A stretch of DNA of 64,000 bases from Cloeon dipterum (Eukaryota > Arthropoda > Insecta > Ephemeroptera > Baetidae), in assembly GCF_949628265.1 (NCBI RefSeq), contig NC_088787.1, forward strand, positions 9,414,501 through 9,478,500, given 5' to 3'. The notes below the pieces were generated by a model. It searched no databases and was not told where the DNA came from. It saw nothing but the letters and a program-made list of their open reading frames with translations. This document shows positions 1 to 11,700 of this stretch, piece after piece (the stretch's first letter is position 1; every line of letters begins with the position of its first letter). The position numbers and the translations under genes are program-made.

Positions 1-1892
1 ATAAATGGCCTTTGGACTTCATGAATTAATTCCCATTAATCGAATTCAACTAAAGGTTTTGAGTAAAAATGAAACAATTTATTTACAACAATGTAATGTA
101 TATTCTCCGCTGCGCTTTACATTCACATTCATTCAAATTGTACGACATGCACGTGGACAAATGGGCACATTCATCTATCTCCTATACTAATAATGAGTCT
201 TGTAGTTCGCCAGTGGCTCGACAAATTAGCAAATATTCAGGGGGCGTTTCGTATGGATTATTGGATGCGAATATATATGGCTACGTTATTTATGACACGT
301 AATTTCCCTAAATATTCCTAGATCTTAGCTCGTCTTTTTAAAATCTAGAAAGGTACCAAAAGCACGCTGCTCTTTCTTTTTAAAGTTAGTTCTCGTAGTC
401 TAAAGAGGTTTAAGTATAAAAGTTGCGTTTGAAGACGGCAGCACTGGGTTTCCGGGAGGACACGGAACACATTTAAGAAATATTCAATTATGGCATAAAA
501 TCCCGGTCAAACCAGCTGCTGCCACGGTTGACGAGCGACACTTTTAACCTTTAAAAGTTCAACAGTGAATTTAGCGCGTTCATTTAACTCCTGCAACTCG
601 GATTTTTGTTCCCTCTTTAAACCGGTAATCAGGCTCAGAGGAACATTTGTTCTAAACTTAGTAATTTCGGGTTCTTTGGCATCTCGATTTCCGAGCACAG
701 GAGTTCAAAGCACCTGTATTTAGAATACAAGTTGTTCTTCTCGACATTGAAGAGATTTTCTTTACAAATCGAATGTTCGCCAACCTAAAGCTACACATTG
801 AATTACATTGAGGGTCGTCATTGCGTTGAAAAATTATAAAAAAAAAAATCGTCATGCGGTAAAAATATTAGGCACGAAATCATTTTCATAGGCACGGCAC
901 ATGCATACAACCTGGACAGCAATACGTTAATTTTCCTTTTTTACAAATCTGAAAATGTAAGGCTAGTCAGGAACCGTGCAACAAAAAGCGATCCATTCAA
1001 GGTTCGTCGACGACAGCATAATACTTTCAAGTCTAGTTTCAACAAGGCAATCCAATCAGGAAAATAAGGCCAATCTTTTCCGCCGCCTTTGTGCAATCAA
1101 ACTTGTGCGCGCCGCAATTAAGTAATAAAAGAAAAAAATTGTGTGTAAAAATGGCTGCCAAATATAAATAGTTGCCTTCTGTTGAATATTATTGTTTCCG
1201 TATTGCACACACTCTCGACTATGTACATCAGGGTTGAATTAAATAAAAGGTAATCACATTTCATCACAAACGGCCCTGCTCAATCAGGGCTACATAAAAA
1301 AGAGGGCATCCATCTCGGCTCGGCGCGTGAGGTAGATACTCCAGCAATTATTAATACTCGGCAATGATTTTGAGATCCGAAAGCAAACGAACGATGAATA
1401 AATTTGGCCCGGTCAATGCGCTGAGTGAAGACGATAGACGCAGGGTTGAAACAAACTGACAATATACAACATTTTTATTTTTTACTAATTTATTGCAGAT
1501 GAGTTAAAAATAAAAATATGGCCAATTATTAAAAAATAATCTCAGGAATTTAGACTTGTGATTTGTTATTTTTAAATTACGTTCACAAAAAAAGCATTTT
1601 ATTGCACGTGGCAAAAAATTGAACTGCAACTGGCTCATATTAAAATATTCATATTCATTAGAAATCAAAAAAGAAACCACTAACGGGGTAAAAATTAAAC
1701 CCTGCTATCTGATCGTCCAATTTTGATCGACTTCTTACAATTTTCAGCAAAATTAAAACCCGTTTTCCTGGAAATCTTTAGAATCAAGTACAGGAAAAGG
1801 TACTCTTAAAAATTTAAATTATTATCAGAGTGTAACAGTTTGGCAACCCTGCGTCAGAGAAAGAGAGAAATGAAATTAAAAAATTCAGTCAG
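1..1892. other. 3' flank of the LRIG-like gene, no gene seen
   Basis: AT-rich sequence downstream, on the minus strand, of the LRIG-like stop codon. The short open frames here have no recognisable domain, no convincing splice context and no biased composition, so I leave them out. The part nearest the stop codon is probably 3' UTR. I see no RNA gene or mobile element. Confidence 0.6.
1598..1603 (-). terminator. Candidate poly(A) signal of the LRIG-like gene
   Basis: TTTATT on the plus strand reads AATAAA on the minus strand, about 290 nt past the stop codon at 1893. A second one lies at 1474-1479. The region is AT-rich, so chance matches are expected; position is the main support. Confidence 0.35.
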
Positions 1893-4800
1893 TCAGACCA
1901 TCCTGGGAATGCAAGCGGCCATTTCCTCCCTGGAGACGTAGTCAGGGTTGCGCACCACGTTGTACGGTCGGAACGTCAACATGGTCGGCGCCACGGCGGC
2001 TACATTCCCGTAGATGGGCTGCTCCTCCTCCAACTCCTCGGCGGCAATGTCCGAGCCGCTCGAGTAATCGCGCGCCTGCTCGGTCGAGTCGCCGTGACCG
2101 CTGTCCGACGAGTCCGCATCCGGTTGCGACGACACCATCGGCGCTGTGTTCAGCGTCACCATCGGCAGGTCCCGCGGCACCATTGAGTTGTTCTGCCGCC
2201 GCTTGTGTAACGCGTAGATCATGATCACCCAAATCATGGATGTCACAAGGACGCCGACCACCGCTGCGCACACCAAGAACATCTTGGTCTTCTTTTCATT
2301 TGTGTACACGTCTCCTGGAAAATTCATTGAAAAATGGCGTTAGAAAATATTTAAAAAAAAAAAAAATAGATGCATTGTCCTGTCTTTTAAAATTTATAGT
2401 TTTAATTGGTAAATCGAGCTTTCAAGGCAAAGAAAGGGATTTTATAGGGATTTCGTTATTAATGTTTGAAAATTAGGCAATTTACAATTTAGTTCAATAA
2501 TCAACGGGAAATTTGCTATGCAGACTTTTCTCCAGGAGAACAATTAAAAGATTTATTTGTATTTTTTAGTTCTAATATTTTATTTTACGAATTTTTAACA
2601 TGCGTTATATGTTTGCGCAATTATTTGTTGTTAATTATTAAATATTTTTATTTTATCACTGAATAATTATTAAAATTGAACTTAAAAAATATTTTAAGTA
2701 AATATTAAACCAATTCATATAAAAACCATTTGCTAAATCGAAAAAAAGATGAAAAATTCAGATTTCAGGATTATGTATTTATTTTAATGCAATAATTAAT
2801 TTTTACTATACTAAAAGTCTGAATGTATTTAAAAAATTATACAAACCATCAATCAATTTGTCTCGTAAAGGGGATATAAGTACAGAAAATAATTGTGATG
2901 GAATCAATTAACAAAATTATCCATAAGACTTTGTCCAGTCCGTAACTTACTTTGAATGACTGTGAGACGCGACGTGCCGCTCAACTTGCCGGCTGAATTG
3001 GACAGCTCGCACGTGTACAGACCACTGTCTGTGTTTCCTGCATTGACGATGATCAGCAGCTGGTCCTCCCCAGTCAAGAAGTGGCGGTCATCCTTTTCAA
3101 TTTGCTGGCCGTCCCTGGTCCACACCAGTTTTGGTTTTGGGAGGCCTTCGGCCATGCACTCGATAACTGCCGTTTCGCCAAGCATCACGTCTTTGTTTTC
3201 GATCGGCTTTGCGAACCTTGGCGGATCTGAAATTAAATTTAAAATATTGTTAATACACATACGGTATTTTGAATGAATTGTTAACGTACCTAATACTTCA
3301 AGGTAGACCTCGGCGTACACTTTACCAGCTTTATTATCAGCATAGCACTTGTATTTGCCAGAGTCGCCGGGTTTCACGGTTAAAATGAAGAAGGAACTGC
3401 TATCTGGCATCACGTGCATCCTTCTCTCTGCAGCGGCGAGGAACGGGATCCTTTCCTTGACCCATGAGATTTTTGGCTTTGGCTCTCCATGAGCCTCGCA
3501 CTCCAGCTTTGCACTTGTGCCTGTGATTGCAGTCAAGTTTTTGGGCACCTTGGAAAACACCGGCATCGCTGCGGAAAACAGAGAAAACAGTTTGAAAAAA
3601 CGTCGATTTGGACATTTTGAATTTAATTATCCATTTTGGCAATTTTAGTTTCTGCTCCGAATATTTCTCAATAAGTCAATGAATCGCAAAAAATTTACCA
3701 CTAATGATTTCCAGCCATGATATACGCTTTAACTTAAATTAATTCACCAATAATAAAAACGTAGAAATTTTCCTTCTAAAAAATATAACACCAGGAGAAT
3801 CTTTGAACTGATTTTACCCAAAATATCAAATGAATTATTAACTCACAGTAAACGTCCAGTTTGGACTTGGCGGAAAAGTTTGTGCCGAAGCCATTGGAGA
3901 CAATGCACTGGTAGAAGCCGGAGTTGTCAAAGCCAATGTTGCCTAGATGAATGAGTGAGTGCTGCTGCCATTCAGTGGCCGCACTGTCCGTGGAGGTGTC
4001 CAGCTCTCCCTTGTGTGTGGCGATGACGACGTTATTCTTCTTCCAAATGAAGGTCATGAGCTCCTTGACTGGCGAGGAGGCCCTGCAGGCCAGGGTGACG
4101 TTGTCGCCGGTCTTGCTCTCCAATGGGGCGGGCCCCTCGATGATCGTCGGAATGGGGTATCCGACGCACGGCAGACTCTCAGCCGCCAGCTGCCGGATTT
4201 GGCTGCCATTGAGGCTGCGCGGGTGTTCACATATGAGGTCTGGCTTCAGGCCGTAGCGCACTAGGTAGGTTGGCAGCCAGTCCAGGTTGCAGTAGCACAG
4301 CAGGTGGTGCGAGTTCATTTCGAGCGTGCGTAGAACTTTCACGGTGCTCAGCGCCTTCTCGCCCATTGTCTTGATTGGGTTGTCCTTCAGAAGGAGATTC
4401 GTCAGTCGCGTCAGGCCCTCAAACGACTTGTTGGTGAAGGACGTGATGTCGTTCGACGACAGGTCCAGCATCAGCAGGCTTGACAGTTTGCTGAACGTGC
4501 CAGACGGGTCTTCGACCACGTGTGCCAGCATGTTGTGCTTCAGGATGCTGAAGAAATATGAATAGAAAATTATCAACAAAGGAATTTATTGATTAAGTAG
4601 TAAAAAGGTGAATATTTCTCGCTATATTTTTTTAAATAAAAACTAAGTCATTTCCTTTAAGAATTTTGGGTTTTTTCCAAGACAAGTAAACAAATAATAT
4701 ACTGTCGGTTTAGTTTATTTAATCAATGTTAATAATTATTTAGCCAACGCACAGATTTTACATATTTAAAAAAAGCTTCCAAAATGGTAGCTCAGAGAAA

Positions 4801-7732
4801 AATTAATTAATGATCTGTCATCCAGGCCCGTATTTTTTTAAACTCATTTTACCTTTAGATCTATCATTATTCTGCTATTCAGGATAACTTACAGAGATTC
4901 CAGGCTGGAGAGGTCATCAAATGCGGTTGGGTCAACGTCCGACATGTCATTACTTGACAGGTCAAGCCTCTTCAGTTTGGACAGGTGGTTGAAGACGCGC
5001 GGGCCAATCGAGGTGAGTATGTTGCTTGAAAGATCCCTGCAATTTCCAACACACGATTGAGCAAGAGAACTCACTAAATATATGCAAACTCACAAATTAG
5101 TCAACTCTTTGGAGTCCTCAAAAGCATCTTTCTGTATGTGGGAAATGCTGTTGGTCGACAGGTTGAGATGCTTCAGCGATGGAAGGAGGTACATCCAGCC
5201 CCTCTTCAATATTGGGATGTGGTTCTTAAACAATTGCCTGAGAACCGAGCATGTTCTTTAGAAACTGATCAATCACTAGTTTAGAAATTTATTTACAGGT
5301 TTTCGAGGCTCACAAGCTCGTAGAACGCGCCATCAGACAAATTCTGCAGCCGGTTATCCTTCAGTATCAAATGTTTCAAACTTTTCAGCCCTCCAAATGT
5401 GAGGCCGTCGATGCTCACCAGGTTGTTGTTACTCAAGTCACTGATAAAACAACACTAAAAGTCAGACAAGAGTGTAATTCGCAAAATAATTTAATCTTAC
5501 AGATACTCCAGTTGAGTCATGCTGCTGAGGAATCCTTTCTCGAGCTGAGAAATATTGTTGTGCGCAATCGTCAGGTGCAGCAGGTTGGAGCACCCCTCCA
5601 GGTTGTTTCTGTGCAGAGTCTTTATCTTGTTCGAGTTCAGGTTTCTGCGAATTCGATTCAGGTTAAAAGCCGAACGCCCGATAGCAATGAAGCCAACTTA
5701 CAATCTCCGCAACGAATAATTTCCCGGACACATGGCACTCGTATGGGGCATTCTGACTTGGTTGAAACTGAAGTCAGCAGCGTACAGAGATGGGAACATT
5801 TCCAAGTCGTTCTTGAAAATGCGTTTCAGTCTATTGTGACTCCTGTGAAAATAGAAGATAATTTTAAAATCTGATAGATGAGGCGGCAGTTAAGTTATCT
5901 CCGTTTTTTTTCAAGGACTTTGCACCATAAAAACTTTAGTTCCAAGGATAATATGGAACGCACTTGGTTTAATTACCTCTGAATTTGCGTCTTTTTAGAT
6001 CACTCTTATCAGTATTAGGGATATTAAGAACGTCGTCTAAATTTGGCAGTGTTGATGCAGTTATCTTTAATTATATGTACGATAAAAATCACCAGACTCG
6101 CGTCTTCTTAATTTGGGAGATAATTTTGAACAAATTTATAAGCTTATGTTTTATCATTGTAAAAAGCGTACGTCGTACAATTTTTTTTGCTCTGGTGAAA
6201 ATATTAAAAATTGAGACAACAAACTTAATAAAATACATTCATTCGTTCTTAACTAATGATTTATTTTTCATTTTCATGCTTAATTGTGTATTTGATTGTT
6301 TCTATTTACATTAAAATAAAAAAAGAACGTGAAAACAATTGATTAACAGTTTCCAAATTTTCTATTGGCTTGTAAGTGAAATTTAAAAATTGTGTATTAT
6401 AATTTCGGCTAATCCCAAGCTTCTTCAGCGTAAAATCTGGCTTTATAAATAACCATTATTGACTGAATATTTTTAGGGGCGAGCGGGAGAGGGAGCTCAT
6501 TCATACCCCCTACCGAGTGATCCTGCCTTTGTCACCTAAGTCCCCGCAGTGACAAATTCATCTGTGCAACAACTAACTATTAATCCTCTCAACAATGTGA
6601 CTGTGCATTATGTCGAGGTTTTTACGACCCTAGTTGCCAATTCAGTTTGGACCTTATAAAAGGCCAAACACAAAACCTGTTCGCGCTGAATGCCTGCCTG
6701 CCTTTGATGTTTCTTATCCCAAAAAGTGAAGTGAGGTCTTAAATTTAGGTTAACTAACGTTCTGAATATTGTTAGGCGATATGAAAACGCTTTTCAGACT
6801 TTTCAACCGTGGGGAGGTGGAATTATTATTATTTTTTTTTTAATAAAAATAATGGATTTAAAAACATAATTAAATGTAATGTGTGTCGATCCCTGGGATT
6901 TCACCATAAAAATCAGATTTAATTTAACTATTCTCGATCATTCACTTATGCTAATTATTATCAGTCTTTCGGAGAAAAGGAAATAACTAAAACTATTCGT
7001 AAAAATTAATTTGATTCAAATAGGATGAACATAACCTTAACGAACTACTTGCTTGCTCTTTATTGCTAGCCGCAAAGCTTTACTTTAAAAAAAGAAAAAT
7101 TCATTTCTAGATTAAAAAAAATTAGGTGTGTCTGCCGTGACCTGCAGCCCCTTCAAAAACACTAATTCAACGTACGTAATATTATGCTGTGACACCTGCA
7201 ATTTTCAGCTCTTTGACAATTTATGTAAAATTGTAAGAATTTACTTACATGGTGAGGGTTTTCAAATTGGGCAAAGGGAAAAACTCGGACATCTTAGTCA
7301 GCCCATTGCCGTCGAGCCGCCTGCGAAAGTATAAAAGAAGAAATTAGCCAAAGGTAATGTGCAAATGGCAGGGGGTGGCGCCTGTACCCTGTACAGGAGC
7401 CACCACCGTTTGGGGCTTTGAGGGGCGGCGGGCGACACTCACAGGTCATCAGTCTCGTTGGAAAGGTCTTCCGGAAGCATGTTGTCGACGAGCCCGCTGC
7501 ACTGGACGTGGCTGTCCCGCACGCAGACGCATTGTCTCGGACAGGGGACGGGCGGAATGTAGGCGTCGTCGTCGGGAAGCAATCGTTCCAGCAGCGCGGC
7601 CTCGGCCTCGGCGTCACGGATCGGCGCCACCGCGCACTCGGCGCCGATCAACACCAGAGTCAAGGCGAAATGCGCCAACAACCACCGACGCACGGGTGTC
7701 CGACAAACAAAAACATGAGGAGTCGACGCCAT
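1893..7732 (-). CDS. lbk: LRIG/lambik-type leucine-rich repeat and Ig-domain receptor
   Basis: Eleven coding exons: 7443-7732, 7249-7320, 5702-5842, 5501-5644, 5297-5440, 5094-5237, 4893-5036, 3847-4547, 3290-3568, 2951-3226, 1893-2314. All junctions are GT-AG and in phase, giving 918 residues. Order of domains: signal peptide (about 1-34, core LALTLVLIG-like), cysteine-rich LRR N-cap (CPRQCVC), leucine-rich repeats to about residue 440, LRR C-cap (CYCNLDWLPTYL), three C2-type Ig domains (about 492-593, 594-686, 687-778; YQC, YKC and YTC cysteines visible), one membrane span (about 790-813) and a tail of about 105 residues with YGN and NPDYVSREE motifs. This architecture is that of LRIG1-3 and Drosophila lambik, cell-surface proteins that modulate receptor tyrosine kinase and BMP signalling. 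The ATG at 7732 sits in a good context (AAGATGG). It is somewhat shorter than vertebrate LRIGs, which are near 1,100 residues. The gene shares its 5' flank with Wsck. Family call is firm; one-to-one orthology with lambik is inferred. Confidence 0.9.
5843..7248 (-). other. Long intron of the LRIG-like gene
   Basis: The 1.4-kb intron between the first LRR exon and the next. It has a plus-strand TATAAAAG at 6655-6662 but no matching initiator or downstream exon that I can defend. No repeat shared with the rest of the window was seen. Other introns over 300 bp in this gene (2315-2950 and 4548-4892) also look empty. Confidence 0.6.
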
Positions 7733-8129
7733 CTTAGTAGTCCTTTTCAATCAGATGCTCCGCCGTGCTGTCTGTGACATTTTACCGCCTCTCCACCTTG
7801 ATTTCGCATTCAGTCCGCTGGAAAATACCCGGGGCACACGTTTCACTGGATAAACCGGCAAGAGAAATGCCCGTAGAGACCGAAAATCGAACAGATCCTT
7901 TTGAAAGCGCTCGAAAATCGACCTGTGCGAAGGGATGCTGCGAATCAAGGTGTTGTTCCTCTGGGAATCTCGTTTAACATCTTAAGATAACGATGCCAGC
8001 GCCTCTGCCGGACAGCGGACTGCTCTCAAGGTCTTTGTCAGCCATTAAAACGGCGGCTTGTAATTGGTGTAGCTTTACAAATCCGATTTCTCATTGGCTG
8101 ATTGTGATTTGTTTTGGTGCGCTTCGGGT

Positions 8130-8146
8130 AGCTGAATGATTCAGCT
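8130..8146. promoter_or_regulatory. 17-bp palindrome, Maf-element-like
   Basis: AGCTGAATGATTCAGCT is a perfect odd palindrome around a central G. The GCTGA/TCAGC half-sites resemble the Maf recognition element (TGCTGAnTCAGCA) but with wider spacing. It lies in the middle of the divergent promoter. Confidence 0.4.
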
Positions 8147-8169
8147 CAGGCAGGGGCTGCTGAATATCG

Positions 8170-8177
8170 TGACGTCA
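8170..8177. promoter_or_regulatory. CRE palindrome TGACGTCA
   Basis: A perfect consensus site for CREB/ATF bZIP proteins, 25 bases from the palindrome at 8130-8146. It is symmetric and so could serve either of the two divergent genes. Confidence 0.5.
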
Positions 8178-8788
8178 CTCACGGCACAATCCGGTCTTTG
8201 GTGTGGGCAGCGAGCAAGCGTTTGCGTTTCGATGCATTGTTAAAGTTGCTGTCGCTACAGGGGTGCACCCACTGCTTGCTGTTGCTGCAGGTGTTCCTTG
8301 AATAGAGAGGAGAGGAGAAGATCCCTCACCTGGAAACCACCTGTATTTCCAGGTGTGTAAGAAGAATTACTTTTTGTTGTAAAAGGTAGTCATGTGCATT
8401 CAAATTTGAGTGGTCCAATCTTCATTCATGCCGCTTTGACAATGCAGTCGAAGCGAAGTAAAAAATAACTTCCCGTCAAACCCGTGAGCCTTTTGTGTTT
8501 TTATTATTATTTTGCAACTGAAAACGTTTTCCGATTTTGATATATTTCTAGTACTATTTTTTGCATTTGAACATGATGCTTTTTGCACTCGTTGTTTTTT
8601 TTATAATTTTCTGACACGTTTCATCGCCCATTCGATCAAATGCCAATCAGAAGGTCGGGCGTGTCTGCGCTTTACTCACCCTCATTGTAACCTAGCTTTA
8701 AAAGATTGATGATATTCCCACTTAATGCTGCTCTTCTCACAGATTTTTTCTCGTGAAAATGGACTAAAGCCTTAAAATATCGGTGACA

Positions 8789-11700
8789 ATGGCCAGTTTG
8801 GAAGCTCTCGTGGCTGCGCTATTTGTGCTTTGCTTTCCGCATAGTATCAGCTCGACCGAAGGTATAATTTTGTCCGTCAAGATGATCAAAATCACGTACT
8901 GAAAATTTTATTTCAGTAGGTCAATCCTATCCTATCGGATGCTTCAGCTTCAGGATCGAATTGAAGTCAAATTATTTTGAAATTTCGCCTGTTTCGTCAT
9001 CTTCTTCAGTGGACAACTGCGTTATAAACTGTCTGAATCTCTACTACGGGTAATATTCGCTTCATGTTTGATAGAAACCTTAATTTATTTGAATCAAACT
9101 CATTCAGGTATGCGAATTTGAAAAACGGAGACACCTGCTACTGCAGCTCGAAGCACGAAGGCACAAGTGCAGGAGAATGCACCACGCCCTGCGCGAGGAA
9201 TTCGTCTCAGATTTGCGGTGGACCCAATTCCCTCTCTGTTTATGCAACTGGACAATTAGGTTAGACAATTAAAACAATATTTAAATTAAAATTCTTTATA
9301 ATATTATCTTGATTTTTCAGTCCCTGGGCCTCCAGAAATCAAAGTGGACCAGGTGACTGACTCGAGCATCCTTGTGAAATGGAAGCGGCCGAAAGCAGCC
9401 AACAGCCTGATCACGGGTTACACCCTCTCCCTGACATATTTGCGGGGCTTCTCCTCGCCCTTGCCGCCCATGGAGTGGGAGTATGCCGGCAACTCGTCGA
9501 GGGCCAGACTGGCGTCCCTGCATCCAGGCACAGAGTACAACCTGACCGTCAGCGCCATGTCCGAGGCTGGACTGGGCGTTCCCGCCATCACCACAGTCTG
9601 GACACAAATTGGAGGTAAAATGCTAAATGCTATAGAGAGCATAGAGAATAAAATTTTCCTATTTTATTAAAAATTTTAGTTCGTTTATTTTTGCCTTGAC
9701 AAGAAAGTGTGCATATGTAGGGTCCAAATATGTTTCCTGTAATTAAAATATTTTTTTATCTTCAGATCCTGATGAGCCGGAAGTGCCTAAAGTGTTGTCT
9801 CAGGATGCAAATTCTATAACAATAGAAATCACGCCAGCCAGGAACCAGAATGGTCCAATTTCCGCCTACCAGATCATTGTTATGGATGAGAGCGTGCCCA
9901 CGGCCTTCAACGAATCCACGCTCTTTGCTTACGCATTGGCTCAGAAGGAAAGCATTCCCTACTACATCACGGCTGAACTCAATCCAGATGTGAGTGTTGT
10001 GTTTTAAAATTACGCTCTTTAGATTCATCATAATAGATAAGGGAAAGGTTAAACCCGTAAAAATTCAAGGTTTTTGCGGTGAATAATATTTAATTGCTAG
10101 AATTCGGTAGCTTTTTCTTAAAAATTAATAAAATTTTGTCGTTTAAATGAATTAAAACGAAATATCGCTCCATTCCCGCTATTCCCTCCATTCTGTACTC
10201 TAGTTTTCACCTGCCAAAATTTTCTGTTTTAATTTTTAAATAATAATTATAGTTAAATTTGACTCTCACTTTCACTGCTCTAATATTGTATCAGAATAGC
10301 AGAGATTGTAAATCAACCTTAAATTTCAGAGCCTGGACACAAAGTTTGTGGTGGGTGACGGCAAGTTCTACGGTGGCTACTACAACGCTCCCCTCTCCGC
10401 GGAGGGTCACTTCCACATTAGCATGGGTGTTATCAGCTTCAAGGACGGCGTGCGGAAATCCAGCTTTGCTCACGCAACCCACGAGCAGCACGGAGTGATT
10501 GTTCTTGACGTCGGTCCAGGTTTGTCGGTTTTGTTGTATGTATCAAATCATAAATTAATAAATATTATATTTTAGTGACAAGAGACACATCGCCGTCGAC
10601 CATGGTGATCGTTTTGTCCTTTGCAATCGCCTTCTTCAGTGTTCTGCTGGTCTTGTCCATCGTTGTTTACGTGGTCATGAGACACAAGGTTCACCAGCGA
10701 CGCCTCAGGCTGCCCGACAATCAGGAGCTCTCCATACAGGGACCAATTCTTGAAGTGGTGAGAATTTTGACAAAATATAATCCTGTGAGAAGTTCATAAA
10801 TTTTAAAGTACCAAATTATGGTTTTTCCAAGTTTGTGTGGGAAGAATTAAAATAATTTAAAAATTCTCTCAAAGATAATTTTTGATTGAAAATTAAATTT
10901 TGTATTTTATAATTATTTCGTGGGCTGAACATTATAAAAAAATTACATTTAAATTAAATATTCTCATTTCGATTCGGTAAATTTCGTTTCAACAAAATAA
11001 AATTTATAATTTATGCTGGGATGCATCTGTCAATGATGTATTTGTATGTAAAATCACAATTATGGTTCCTGTAAATGTGTAAATATTAAGTTATTGAATT
11101 CAAATTTTCATAAATAATTATCGGACATTAGAATAAAATCTTCTCGCTTTTAATCAATTGAATTTTCAGGAAGGAAATGGTTACGTGCACACCGGATACA
11201 TTCCCGAGGACGAAGATGAAAGAACAAACCATTTAGAAGCCTTAAAAGCTAAAATCTGGAGCATTCCTGTGAACCACCTGGACGTGAAGAACGATCTTCT
11301 CGGAACTGGAAAATACGGATCGGTCCTCAAGGGCAGCGTGAATCAAAAAGGCTTCCCTGTTCCAGTAGCCATCCACTCGATAGCTGGTGCGACTTAACAA
11401 CAAAAAATCCTAGATCCCACATAATACTAATACTTCTTTTTCACAGATGTTTTGATGTCCAAGGCGGAACGGAAAGAAATGCTGAAGGACCTGGACCTTT
11501 TGGTGCGTCCTGGCTCTCACGACAACCTGATCTCTCTCATCGGGACCTGCGAACATCCCGACCTTCTCTACATAGCCATCGAACACCATCCAGCGACCCT
11601 GAAGGACGTTCTGCTCGAGTCCAGGATTCTCGAGCACTCTGCCCCAGACCAGCAAGATAACATTACTCGATTCTGCTCCCTTTCCGAGCACAGCATTTTG

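Larger units (their letters stand above)
7733..8788. promoter_or_regulatory. Shared divergent promoter region of LRIG-like gene and Wsck
   Basis: About 1.05 kb separates the two start codons, which point away from each other, so both 5' UTRs and both promoters should lie here. It is richer in GC and CpG than the flanking introns. Visible sites are a perfect palindromic CRE (TGACGTCA, 8170-8177), two ATTGG boxes (near 8063 and 8093, inverted CCAAT), a CCAATCAG near 8642, and a 17-bp palindrome (8130-8146). No clear TATA box stands at a fitting distance from either start. Binding is inferred from motif identity only. Confidence 0.65.

Noticed and set aside
6655-6662. Plus-strand TATAAAAG in an intron of the LRIG-like gene
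   Set aside because: No initiator at the right distance and no exon or donor after it; one such match is expected by chance in this AT-rich DNA.
7744-7750. A start upstream of 7732 for the LRIG-like gene
   Set aside because: The upstream in-frame codon at 7750 is TTG, not ATG, and eukaryotic initiation at the good ATG context at 7732 is far more likely.
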